Shown one piece after another: positions 1 through 7,866 of a stretch of 23,452 nucleotides of DNA (position 1 is its first letter; every line of letters begins with the position of its first letter). The position numbers and the translations under genes are program-made. The DNA is from CAYWGR01 sp964458015. Lineage in GTDB: Bacteria; Planctomycetota; Planctomycetia; Pirellulales; Thermoguttaceae. The stretch covers positions 1 to 23,452 of the forward strand of contig CAYWGR010000084.1 of NCBI GenBank assembly GCA_964458015.1, given 5' to 3'. The notes under the pieces are model-generated. The model did not search any database, had not been told where the DNA came from, and worked only from the letters and a program-made list of their open reading frames with translations.

Positions 1-30
1 TTTTCGCCCCTTCCGGCAGTAGCTCTGCGG

Positions 31-39
31 TGGTAGAAT
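31..39 (+). promoter_or_regulatory. Candidate extended -10 promoter of the DUF1570 gene
   Basis: TGGTAGAAT fits the extended -10 pattern (TGn followed by a TATAAT-like hexamer) and lies about 27 nt before the preferred start codon. The -35 position (TTCCGG at 11-16, 17-nt spacing) is poor, so the call rests on the extended -10 alone. Confidence 0.3.
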
Positions 40-65
40 GGAATAGTGTTTTATCGGAACGGAAC

Positions 66-1469
66 ATGAGAAGAACCCTCCAACGAAGTATAGCCACGGT
101 TGTCCTAGCGACCGCGGGGTGCTGTTTTTGCATCCCAGCGCCGGGGCAGACTGCCGCGCCGCCGCCTGCTGCCTCGCTGAATGGCGGCGACTGGCCGACC
201 GAGCGGGTGGTCATGCTCGACGGCCGCAAATTCTTCGGCCTCGTGGAATCGGAAGACGACGCCTGGGTCAATCTCGTCCAAATCCAGCGTCAGCCGGGCA
301 AGCCCATGCATCTGGTGATCCGGCCTATCGAACGCCGTTTGACGTCCGAGGTGTTTCGCCTTAACGACGACCAGCGTCTGGAATTGCGAAAACGAATCGA
401 GCAGTTTCTCAACCGCGCCCCCATCGAAGCGGGCCGGATGGATGCCGTGCGGTTGGAGTCGATCCAGTTAGAAGGCGCTGCCTATCGCCGCTATCACGGT
501 AAATGGTTCTCGCTCGATAGCACCGTCGATGAATCGACCACGCGGCGGATCATCGTGCGCGTCGAGCAGGTGTTCACGGCCTACCGCCAGGTGTTGCCGC
601 CGCGCTGCGCGGCGTCGCGTCCTCTGCGGCTCGTGGTATTCGGCTCGCCCGACGAGTATCATGCTTATTTAGAACGCTTGGGGCTGAAGCTCGACAGCCG
701 TGCTTGTTATTTGCAGAAGGAAAATCTTGTCGTGGCCGGCAGCGAAGTCGCCCGATTCGCCGCCGAATTGACCAAGGTCTCCGGGCAGCACGAGCAATTG
801 CGCCGCGAACTCGAAGACTTGGATCAACGATTGAAAAAGCGGCTGCAAGAGTTGGCGCGGCAGCTTCAGCAACAAGGCATCGCCAAAAACGAAGTCGCGA
901 AGCTTATAAAAACGGAAAAACGCCGAGGCCAAGAACAAATCGACCAAAAGCAACGGGAGATCGGCCGCTGCGACCGCGAGAACGAGCAACTGTTCGACAA
1001 AGTCACCCGGCAGATGTTCACCCGGCTCTACCATGAGGCGTTTCATGCGTATCTAGAGAATTACGTTTATCCACACGACCGCCATGATGTGCCGCGATGG
1101 TTGAACGAGGGGCTGGCCGTGCTGTTCGAAAACGGCCTGCTGGAATCCGACACGCTGCGAATCGACGCCCCCAACGCCACTGCCCTGAAGAGCTTGAAAG
1201 CAGACCTCGGCAGCGCAAAACCGCTGGAACTCACCGCCTTGCTCGAATGCGGCCAAAACCGATTCGACAACCGCGATTATCTTTACGCCTGGGGGCTGGT
1301 CTACTATCTGACCTTCGAAAAGAATCTGCTCGGCAATCCCTCGCTGGAAAGCTATGTCGAACTCTCGGCCGCGAAGCTCAAGCCGTCGCCGCGTTTTGAA
1401 AAGCTCACCGGCAAGCCGCTTGCACAATTCGAGCAAGCATGGCGTGAATACATCAAGAAGCTGCGATAA
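66..1469 (+). CDS. Exported DUF1570-type putative zinc metallopeptidase
   Basis: A protein of 467 aa. The N-terminus (MRRTLQRS followed by a hydrophobic stretch and APGQTA) is a signal peptide, so I start at 66 rather than at the in-frame ATG at 30, which would put twelve extra residues before it. A conserved N-terminal region is followed by a charged coiled coil (about residues 238-313). Next comes HEAFH at about 323-327 and a downstream WLNEGLA, the HExxH...E arrangement of gluzincin metallopeptidases and of DUF1570 proteins, which are frequent in planctomycetes. The C-terminus resembles the usual alpha-helical end of this family. It probably acts outside the cytoplasm. The substrate is unknown and activity is inferred only from the metal-ligand motif. 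ATAGC before a cysteine-rich stretch is a poor lipobox, so lipidation is doubtful. It is convergent with hpnH. Confidence 0.8.
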   Translation: MRRTLQRSIATVVLATAGCCFCIPAPGQTAAPPPAASLNGGDWPTERVVMLDGRKFFGLVESEDDAWVNLVQIQRQPGKPMHLVIRPIERRLTSEVFRLNDDQRLELRKRIEQFLNRAPIEAGRMDAVRLESIQLEGAAYRRYHGKWFSLDSTVDESTTRRIIVRVEQVFTAYRQVLPPRCAASRPLRLVVFGSPDEYHAYLERLGLKLDSRACYLQKENLVVAGSEVARFAAELTKVSGQHEQLRRELEDLDQRLKKRLQELARQLQQQGIAKNEVAKLIKTEKRRGQEQIDQKQREIGRCDRENEQLFDKVTRQMFTRLYHEAFHAYLENYVYPHDRHDVPRWLNEGLAVLFENGLLESDTLRIDAPNATALKSLKADLGSAKPLELTALLECGQNRFDNRDYLYAWGLVYYLTFEKNLLGNPSLESYVELSAAKLKPSPRFEKLTGKPLAQFEQAWREYIKKLR

Positions 1470-1478
1470 GTTATTGCG

Positions 1479-1587
1479 TCATCCTGGGCATGGCGAAGGA
1501 TCGGATACCGAAGCAGGGCGAGGCGACGGCTCGCTAAAGCAACATGGCTTATCGATGGCGGGCCGTCGCTTCGCTTGACCCGCCCTA
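1479..1587. repeat. Two solo arms of dispersed palindromic repeats
   Basis: The 164-nt convergent intergenic region holds two recognisable arms. Positions 1479-1502 match the left arm of the repeat inside the glycosyltransferase gene (TCATCCTG..GGCGAAGGATC at 7083). Positions 1557-1587 match the right arm of the inverted repeat at 11522-11552 (GGCGGGCC...GACCCGCCCTA). Neither has its full partner here, although 1515-1536 may be a deleted left arm. No gene is seen. Confidence 0.6.
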
Positions 1588-1633
1588 CGATTTCCGCGAT
1601 TGGCCGGGCCTGCGATGGCTTGGCGATTTCAAC

Positions 1634-2653
1634 CTAAGTCATTTGCCAGAGGGCCATGCGCACCACGTCGCGGATGCCTTTGTGCGAGGTTAAAACGGCC
1701 GCGGGCTCGTAGCCGCAATGCACCAAGCAATCCTTGCATCGCGGATCGCCGCCCGAGCCGAGCCGGCTCCAATCGGTTGCATCGACCAGCTCGCGGTAGG
1801 TTTCATAATGGGCATCGCCCAACAGATAGCAGGGGCCGCGCCATCCACGGACGTTATACGTTGGATTGGCCCAAGCGGCACACTCCAACTCGCGCCGACC
1901 GCAAAGAAACTCCATGTAAATCGGCGATGCGGTCAAACGGAATCGGCGCAGAAGCGTCTCCGCCAGTCGGAACTTATCATGCACTTCCTCGCGGGTCATG
2001 AAAATCTGCGAAGCTCCTTGCGGATCGCCCTCGCAGACGGCCTTGTAACCGAAGGCCGGTGAAATCATGAACCCATCCACGCCCAACTCGTAAAGATAGT
2101 TGAACAGGACGGCGATTTCGTGCATGTCGGTTTCTTTATAGACGGTCGTGTTGGTGCAAACCTGAAAACCGGCTTTTTTTGCGGCGATGATCCCTCGCAC
2201 GGCCGCCGAAAACGCGCCCTCGCGCTCAACCATTCGGTCGTGGGTCGTTTCCATGCCGTCGAGATGCACGTTGATAAACAGCCGGCCGCTGCGCCGCAAT
2301 CCGGCCAGTTTCTTTTCGAGCAGCAAACCGTTCGTACAAAGATACACGTGCTTGTTCTGCAACAAAAGACTATCCAGCAGCACTTCGATTTCGGGATAGA
2401 TCAAAGGCTCGCCGCCGCAAACGCTCACGATCGGTGCGCCGCATTGGTCGGCGGCCGCCATGCACTGTTCGATCGACAGCCGGCGGTTCATCGTCGAAGC
2501 ATATTCCCGAATCCGCCCGCAGCCTGTGCAACAAAGATTGCAGGCGTGAAGCGGCTCGAGCATCAAAACCAAGGGAAATATCTTTTCGCCCGCCAGCTTC
2601 TTTTTCAGCAGGTAGGCGGTCATAGAACGAGTTAGGGAAAAGGGAAAACGCAT
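1634..2653 (-). CDS. hpnH: Radical SAM adenosylhopane synthase HpnH
   Basis: A protein of 339 aa that matches the HpnH layout from end to end. The radical SAM cluster motif CX3CX2C is at residues 38, 42 and 45, inside MLEPLHACNLCCTGCG. GGEP follows at about residue 90, then VHLDGMETTHD, a TNPTYNVRGWRGPCYLLG-like stretch, and a C-terminal CKDCLVHCGYEP cysteine cluster. HpnH joins a 5'-deoxyadenosyl group to the hopanoid side chain to give adenosylhopane, the first step of extended C35 hopanoid synthesis, in the cytoplasm. The start at 2653 is kept because the short N-terminus aligns with the family; an alternative ATG lies at 2623. It is the last gene of the minus-strand hopanoid block, 22 nt after the RDD gene. 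No hpnG is in the window. Confidence 0.92.
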   Translation of the reverse strand: MRFPFSLTRSMTAYLLKKKLAGEKIFPLVLMLEPLHACNLCCTGCGRIREYASTMNRRLSIEQCMAAADQCGAPIVSVCGGEPLIYPEIEVLLDSLLLQNKHVYLCTNGLLLEKKLAGLRRSGRLFINVHLDGMETTHDRMVEREGAFSAAVRGIIAAKKAGFQVCTNTTVYKETDMHEIAVLFNYLYELGVDGFMISPAFGYKAVCEGDPQGASQIFMTREEVHDKFRLAETLLRRFRLTASPIYMEFLCGRRELECAAWANPTYNVRGWRGPCYLLGDAHYETYRELVDATDWSRLGSGGDPRCKDCLVHCGYEPAAVLTSHKGIRDVVRMALWQMT

Positions 2654-2659
2654 GAGAGA

Positions 2660-2687
2660 GGTCAGGGGTCAGAGGTCAGGGGTCAGA
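2660..2687. repeat. Heptamer tandem array GGTCAGR, four units
   Basis: Four contiguous 7-nt units, GGTCAGG/GGTCAGA alternating, lie between hpnH and the RDD gene. The array supplies the last codons and the TGA stop of the RDD gene on the minus strand. The same heptamer type (GGTCAGC) recurs inside the FecR gene at 9154-9181. Confidence 0.85.
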
Positions 2688-3167
2688 GACGGTCAAGGAG
2701 CGTGCCATTACGACTCGCGTTCCGGGAAGCTTGTCGTGCCAACCTATAGGTCTTTCTGACAAAAATGAAAAACAATCAAAAGGAATCAACCGACAAAAAG
2801 TTCGGCCAATTATCTGTAACAGAGATGGCGACGTGCCATCAGATGCGACAACGCATGTACCCGTAATACATTTCGCAATAGTCCGCCCAAAATAATACTC
2901 AGAAACAACAAAATAGCACAACAATATAGCCATGTTCATCGCTGCAATAAGGAAAGTGACAAACGTTGTTTCAACTGATACAGAACGTATTCCGATCTGT
3001 ACAATGGCACTATTAAGCCCGTAAAGAAATACCCGCAAAATAATTTGGTCAATGATCAGATTTAAAAACCTTTTACCTTGCGATGCAATTTCAAGAGATC
3101 GTGGAGCAGACAACTGCTCTACAAACGAAGTCTCTAGGGGCGACTCGTAGGGATTTTCTTCTTGCAT
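2676..3167 (-). CDS. RDD family membrane protein
   Basis: A protein of 163 aa. After an N-terminal NPYESP tail, common in planctomycete membrane proteins, come two hydrophobic segments (about residues 35-60 and 68-92). The RDD signature follows: FLNLIIDQII with Arg and Asp in the first helix, then GRTIAKCITGTCVV, IGRTFCRLIPF and GWHDKLPGTRVV. RDD proteins are integral membrane proteins of mostly unknown function; some have been linked to ion transport. The gene lies 53 nt after the squalene-hopene cyclase and 22 nt before hpnH, all on one strand, so it may be co-transcribed with them. Its base composition is visibly more AT-rich than its neighbours, and its last codons lie in a heptamer repeat, so the C-terminal SLTVSDP is probably repeat-derived. 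It may have been acquired separately. Confidence 0.78.
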   Translation of the reverse strand: MQEENPYESPLETSFVEQLSAPRSLEIASQGKRFLNLIIDQIILRVFLYGLNSAIVQIGIRSVSVETTFVTFLIAAMNMAILLCYFVVSEYYFGRTIAKCITGTCVVASDGTSPSLLQIIGRTFCRLIPFDCFSFLSERPIGWHDKLPGTRVVMARSLTVSDP

Positions 3168-3220
3168 GGATCAACCGATATTTGCCCCGCTTTAGCTTCA
3201 CTTTCCTTTGAATTTCCTTC

Positions 3221-5344
3221 TCAAACGGAAGCCTGGACTTGGCTGCTGCTCCCGGCTTCGGCATCCACTTGGACGGCCCATTGGGATAGGGCCATCAAGG
3301 GGAAATAGATCGGGTAGTAATGATAGCGCAGGTAAAAAACGCGGGGGAAGCCGGTTCCCGTGAACTCGGGCTCGTCCCAGGTGCCATCGTCCAATTGCAT
3401 ATCAAGCAGGTACTCGATGCCGCGCGTCACGGCAGGATCATCGGCCCGGCCGGCCGCCATCAAGCCCAACAATGCCCAGGCCGTTTGCGAGGCCGTCGTC
3501 GGCCCTTGGCCGCGCAAGTGTGGAAATTCGTAGGTGTCGGCCGATTCGCCCCAGCCGCCGGTGGTTTGCTGGTGGGCCAAAAGCCAACTGGCCCCCGCCA
3601 TAATCGCGGGATCGTTGGTCGGCACGCCCACGGCAACCAGCCCGACGATCGATTGCCAGGTGCCGTAGATATAATTGACGCCCCAGCGACCGAACCAGCT
3701 TCCGTCGGCGTTTTGCGTTTGACGCATATAGGCAACCGCCCGATCCACGGCCGGATGGCCCAAGCGATGGCCCAACTTGCCCAAGGATTCCAACACCCGG
3801 CCGGTAAGGTCAGGCGTGCTGGGGTCGATCATCGCATTGTGATCGGCAAAGGGAACGTAGCAAAGGAACTCGCGGTTGTTGTTGCGATCGAACGCACCCC
3901 AACCGCCGTCGCTGTTTTGCATGGCCAAAAGCCAGCGCAGCCCACGATCGATGGCCAGCACGGTATCTTGCATCGAAAGGATCTGCCGCCGCGTTTCTTC
4001 CTCCGTCTCCGTCGGCTGGGCGGTCAGCCGCAAGTCGGGCGGCAACGATTTGCGCGCCGTCGCCATCTCGCTAAACTGCGTATGCAGGGCCAACAACACC
4101 ATGGCGGTGTCGTCACTGTCGGGATAGAAGTCGTTGGCGTATTCAAAAGCCCAGCCGCCCGGCTCGGCATCGACGGTCTCGGCCCAATCGCCGCGCCGAG
4201 CGATTTGCCGGCGCAACAGCCAGTCGATCGCCTCACGCATTGCCGGATTGTCGGGCTGCATTCCGCTGGCCGCCAAGGCGCGAACCGTGATGGCCGTGTC
4301 CCAAACGGGCGATTTGCAGGGCTGAAGCCGAACCGTGTTCGACTCTTCATCCAACAAGCCCAGGGCCTGCAACTGCTCATGACAATAGCGCATTTCCGGG
4401 CTGTCATCCGGATAGCCGAGACACTTCAACGCCACGATGCTCCAGACAATCGGCGGATAGATCGCGCCTAAACCGTCGCTCTGGTCGAATCGTGTGACCA
4501 TCCACTGCTCGGCAGCCGCCAAGGCCTTGCGCCGCAGCGGCAAATACCGATGCCGCTGCGCCCACTTGAGCACGCGGTCGGCCGTGCGGAAAAAGAAGTC
4601 CCAACTAAAGATCCCCGTTTCGCTCTTCAGGCCAGGACAGCGCGGCAAGGGCCAGCTCTCAGGTTCGCGCAGAAACAACTCGCGAATCCCCAGCCGCGGC
4701 TCTAAATGCCGCACCGGCCGATACGACGACAAAATCGAAAGCGGCACGATCATCGTCCGCGACCAGGAACTGACCTTATACAGATTGATCGGGAACCATT
4801 TCGGCAGCAGAACCACTTCCGGCGGAACCGCCGGGCATTGTTCGTAGGAAATCTGGCCTAAGAGCGCCAGATAATAGCGCGTATAGCTGTTCACCGCATC
4901 CGCGCCGCCGTGAGCCAGAATCGCGTCCCGGGCTCGCTGCATATACTCTTCGCTTGGATCGTGACCGGTCAGCTTCAGGGCGAAATAGGCCTTCACGCTG
5001 CCGCTGATTTCCAACCCACCGCCGGGATACATGGCCCAGCCGCCGTCGGGCAGTTGTTTATCCAACACGTAGGCCGCGCATCGCTGGGCAAGCTCCGAGT
5101 CTTCATGCCCAAGAAATGCCAAAAGCAGAATGGTTTCGCTTTCCAGAATGGTGTCGCCTTCCAGTTCGGCACACCAGGAACCATCTTCTTGCTGCTGGCC
5201 TAAAAGCCAATGCCGGGTCCGATTGACGGCCCTGCGCACGGATGGCCGCATGGATTTGATATTCGATGCCACTGAAGGCGAATTCTCGATTGTATCAACC
5301 TGTCCGTCCGTGGACATGATACATACTCGTTGACTTGGACTCAT
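3221..5344 (-). CDS. shc: Squalene-hopene cyclase
   Basis: A protein of 707 aa. The catalytic acid motif DSDDTA is at about residues 409-414, corresponding to DXDDTA of class II triterpene cyclases. QW-type repeats are visible (QQEDGSW near the N-terminus, QNSDGGWGAF about 476, QNADGSWFGRWG about 545, QQTTGGWGES about 596, MQLDDGTW about 651), and the C-terminus has the usual YLRYHYYPIYFPLMAL. The enzyme cyclises squalene to hopene/hopanol at the cytoplasmic membrane. I choose the ATG at 5344 because GGAGGGG sits 7 nt upstream. An in-frame ATG at 5449 would add 35 unrelated residues, and 5317 is another option. About 25 extra residues follow DSDDTA compared with the Alicyclobacillus enzyme as I recall it. 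It is the first gene of a likely shc-RDD-hpnH operon. Confidence 0.94.
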   Translation of the reverse strand: MSPSQRVCIMSTDGQVDTIENSPSVASNIKSMRPSVRRAVNRTRHWLLGQQQEDGSWCAELEGDTILESETILLLAFLGHEDSELAQRCAAYVLDKQLPDGGWAMYPGGGLEISGSVKAYFALKLTGHDPSEEYMQRARDAILAHGGADAVNSYTRYYLALLGQISYEQCPAVPPEVVLLPKWFPINLYKVSSWSRTMIVPLSILSSYRPVRHLEPRLGIRELFLREPESWPLPRCPGLKSETGIFSWDFFFRTADRVLKWAQRHRYLPLRRKALAAAEQWMVTRFDQSDGLGAIYPPIVWSIVALKCLGYPDDSPEMRYCHEQLQALGLLDEESNTVRLQPCKSPVWDTAITVRALAASGMQPDNPAMREAIDWLLRRQIARRGDWAETVDAEPGGWAFEYANDFYPDSDDTAMVLLALHTQFSEMATARKSLPPDLRLTAQPTETEEETRRQILSMQDTVLAIDRGLRWLLAMQNSDGGWGAFDRNNNREFLCYVPFADHNAMIDPSTPDLTGRVLESLGKLGHRLGHPAVDRAVAYMRQTQNADGSWFGRWGVNYIYGTWQSIVGLVAVGVPTNDPAIMAGASWLLAHQQTTGGWGESADTYEFPHLRGQGPTTASQTAWALLGLMAAGRADDPAVTRGIEYLLDMQLDDGTWDEPEFTGTGFPRVFYLRYHYYPIYFPLMALSQWAVQVDAEAGSSSQVQASV

Positions 5345-5351
5345 AGAGTTG

Positions 5352-5358
5352 CCCCTCC
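5352..5358 (-). promoter_or_regulatory. Strong ribosome binding site of shc
   Basis: GGAGGGG on the minus strand, 7 nt before the ATG at 5344. It decides the start codon against the longer frame beginning at 5449. Confidence 0.75.
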
Positions 5359-5473
5359 AGGCGTCTGAAGCGGTCTTCCTTGACGCACGACTCTCAAGAA
5401 AGAGCGAGCGATGATCCCATAGCTTATGCCGGAACCCCCGAGCCGACAAGACCAGTTCGGGAATCAGAAGTAG

Positions 5474-5558
5474 CTAGTGGCTAGTGATTAGTGGCTAGAA
5501 ATGAAATAGCCCACCCCGAGGGCGTCTCCCCCACTATCCACTATCCACTATTCACTAT
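5474..5558. repeat. Two heptamer arrays between shc and the glycosyltransferase
   Basis: Positions 5474-5501 hold CTAGTGG, CTAGTGA, TTAGTGG and a decayed fourth unit. Positions 5531-5558 hold CCACTAT three times and TCACTAT once; read on the minus strand this is ATAGTGG, close to CTAGTGG. The TAG stop codon of the glycosyltransferase (5555-5557) lies inside the second array. The two arrays are thus related and in opposite orientation, with about 29 nt between them. Confidence 0.8.
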
Positions 5559-7654
5559 CTGACTCGATAGCCGCGCCCTGAGTGGCCCTCGATCACCGGC
5601 AAAGGTTCAAGGAGGCGTTCGGCTACAAGTTGCTCGAAAACCTCCGGCTGTACGAACTCGGTAAAACCATAGGTGGCCCGATACCGTTCGATTTCCCCCC
5701 AATGGACGTAAACATAGGCAATTTGCCGCGACTTTAACGCCGCCTGAATCTCTGTCGGCGACTTGTCACGCACCCACTGCTCGAACAGACAGTCGTCGAA
5801 ACAGGTGTTGTAATAAACCCGGGGGTTCAAATCGAACACGGCGGCATCACCTACCGTCAGCAATGCTTCGCCTTCCTTCATTTGGGTGTTGAAATACTGA
5901 TGCCAAGGATCGATCCAAGCGGGATCCTCGCGCAGGCGTGATAAACGGACGAACCAGGCGTTGCCTTGGCCGGCCGACGCGATCAAAAAGTTCGCTCCCA
6001 ATCCAAGCACTAATAATAAGGAGAGCAGTCCGCGCCACCAACGGGTTGAATTCCAACAGGCGCCCACCCCTGCCAGCAATGCAAGCACTGGAAGCACGGG
6101 AATCCAAAACCGGTCGATCCGGTGCGTAAACATCCACCATACAGCAACCACAAACCCGGCATACGCCAACAGTAGCCAACGAATGCTTCGCCGAGTACCC
6201 CGGCCGAGGAAAGCCAAGAATGCCAACGGCACGATCAGAGGGCTAAGCCACTCACTGGTCAAAACAACCCGACACAAATCCCGCCCAAGCGTCGAGGCCG
6301 AGAAATCATGCGGGCGATGCACCCGATTCCACTGCTGTTCCTTCTCCAAGTTCCACGTTTTTCCGCCGAAAACTTCGTACAACAGCGGGTACGTCGGGTT
6401 CCCCGCCTGAACGGCATTTTTGCCGAACCAGAGACAGCAACCGACCACGGCCGCCAACAAAAAAACGCCCAGCGTTTTCGCCGATCGGTTGCGGAAAACA
6501 ACCCAAACGGCCAACGGGAGCAAGACGAACAAAACCGCCGGATATTTCGTGGCAACCGCGCCGCCTGCTAAATACCCCGCCAGAAGAACGTTCGATTTAC
6601 CATCTTCGCCATTTCGCAATAAGGCATAAACCGCCAGAAACAAGTAGCAAGCCGATGCCCCTTCGACGAATCCGCCCGAGGCGATGCTGACTACCCAAGG
6701 CGTTGACACAAAGACCAATACGGCGACCACGCCTGCCGCTGTGGAAAACAATCGCCGCCCGGCCAGGAACAACGCCAACGCACAAAGCGGGGTAAATGCC
6801 GCGATGACTGTCTTGCCCACCAGAGCGCCAAGCTGCCAATCACCGGTCAGAACCATGGCCAGCAAGCTGAGCATCTCCGTGCCCAGGGCCATGTTTGCAT
6901 AGACGTTATGGGGCAGAAAGGCAATTTGTCCCTCCTGAAAAAACTCCTTCGGCGCTTGCAGATGGTATTCGCGAACGTCGAAATCCAACGGCGGCAACAT
7001 TGCGGCCAAAAAAATCACCACAACAAACGGCACGCACGGCCATAGCCAGTGAGGGCTCAACTCTAGTGAAGAATGTAGACCATCATCCTGAGCACGGCGA
7101 AGGATCTTTCGCTGGTTCCCAGATTCTTCGCTTTGCTCAGAATGACGAGGGATCTCAGAGCGACCAGGGATTCCTGGATGAAAAGCGTTTTTAGTGCGTC
7201 GCCAAACCCAAAAGGTTGCGGCCAACGTCAGCGCAACGGGCACGCCGAACACCCAAAGCCGGCCCATGACGCCGCACAATCCAAGAAACAGCATCCACGT
7301 GCTCAGGGCATTCAGTCCAACGGCCATTGCGAAAACAGCAACTTCCGCTTTCTCCCACCCGCGATCAGCCCGACATAAACGCAAAAGCAGCCAACCCAAC
7401 ACGGTCGCCCAGGCCAAAATGACCGTGGCCCCAAGCAGCACGGGCAGCCGATCCATCACCGAAAATTCCGCAGGCGAGCCAAACCAGTTCGGCGTCAGCC
7501 ATTTATCCGGCAGGAGCAGCAATTGTCCGAGCAACTCGAAACGGAGCAGCGGTCGGCCGGCGTCGTTGCGCACACTTGGCAGCGACACGGCATAAAACGC
7601 GACCGCGTAAACAGCCAGCCCAAGGACAACGGCAAAAATTCGCAACTTTTTCAT
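5555..7654 (-). CDS. Polytopic membrane glycosyltransferase, GT39/ArnT-like
   Basis: A protein of 699 aa with many hydrophobic segments (ten or more by eye). The first is MKKLRIFAVVLGLAVYAV, which is why I start at 7654; an in-frame ATG at 7696 would add 14 residues. After a large N-terminal membrane region comes LDFDVREYHLQAPKEFF, resembling the acidic first-loop motif and YHL-containing segment of dolichyl/undecaprenyl-phosphate-dependent glycosyltransferases. The C-terminal part is more hydrophilic. The donor would be a lipid-linked sugar used on the outer face of the membrane; the acceptor is unknown. Residues of about 170-191 (HSEQSEES...ILRRAQDD) are translated from a palindromic intergenic repeat and are not part of the family. 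A link with hopanoid synthesis is not shown by the sequence. Confidence 0.72.
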   Translation of the reverse strand: MKKLRIFAVVLGLAVYAVAFYAVSLPSVRNDAGRPLLRFELLGQLLLLPDKWLTPNWFGSPAEFSVMDRLPVLLGATVILAWATVLGWLLLRLCRADRGWEKAEVAVFAMAVGLNALSTWMLFLGLCGVMGRLWVFGVPVALTLAATFWVWRRTKNAFHPGIPGRSEIPRHSEQSEESGNQRKILRRAQDDGLHSSLELSPHWLWPCVPFVVVIFLAAMLPPLDFDVREYHLQAPKEFFQEGQIAFLPHNVYANMALGTEMLSLLAMVLTGDWQLGALVGKTVIAAFTPLCALALFLAGRRLFSTAAGVVAVLVFVSTPWVVSIASGGFVEGASACYLFLAVYALLRNGEDGKSNVLLAGYLAGGAVATKYPAVLFVLLPLAVWVVFRNRSAKTLGVFLLAAVVGCCLWFGKNAVQAGNPTYPLLYEVFGGKTWNLEKEQQWNRVHRPHDFSASTLGRDLCRVVLTSEWLSPLIVPLAFLAFLGRGTRRSIRWLLLAYAGFVVAVWWMFTHRIDRFWIPVLPVLALLAGVGACWNSTRWWRGLLSLLLVLGLGANFLIASAGQGNAWFVRLSRLREDPAWIDPWHQYFNTQMKEGEALLTVGDAAVFDLNPRVYYNTCFDDCLFEQWVRDKSPTEIQAALKSRQIAYVYVHWGEIERYRATYGFTEFVQPEVFEQLVAERLLEPLPVIEGHSGRGYRVR
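7083..7145. repeat. Palindromic repeat read in frame inside the glycosyltransferase
   Basis: The left arm (7083-7106, TCATCCTGAGCACGGCGAAG followed by GATC) and the right arm (7122-7145) are inverted copies matching at 20 of 24 positions. The type is a common dispersed intergenic palindrome in many bacterial genomes. A solo arm lies at 1479-1502. Here it is translated without breaking the frame. Confidence 0.85.
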
Positions 7655-7866
7655 GGTCTTGCCGACATTGTAGCCGCCATGCCTTGGATACGGCATACCC
7701 CCCGTGTGTGCCAGTCTCTTGTTTTTGCCGTTTTCTTTGGCGTCTTAGCCATAACATGTTTCTGCGCATGGCCTTACGTCATTGCAAGGTGTTTCGTGAC
7801 GAGGTTCCGCAAGAATTTTACACAAAAATCGTCCCTTCCCAAATACACTAGAGGGAAGGTGAATGT

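Noticed and set aside
2660..2687. Short regular repeats as a CRISPR array
   Set aside because: The units are contiguous heptamers without spacers, and there are no cas genes in the window.
3320..4471. Long open frame antisense to squalene-hopene cyclase, with similar long antisense frames at 16793-17647, 19805-20689 and 21571-22557
   Set aside because: They lie opposite well-recognised genes, have no family motifs and low-complexity Arg/Gly/His-rich translations, as expected from GC-rich codon positions on the other strand.
7083..7145. Frameshift or gene break in the glycosyltransferase caused by the repeat
   Set aside because: The reading frame continues through the repeat with normal membrane segments on both sides.
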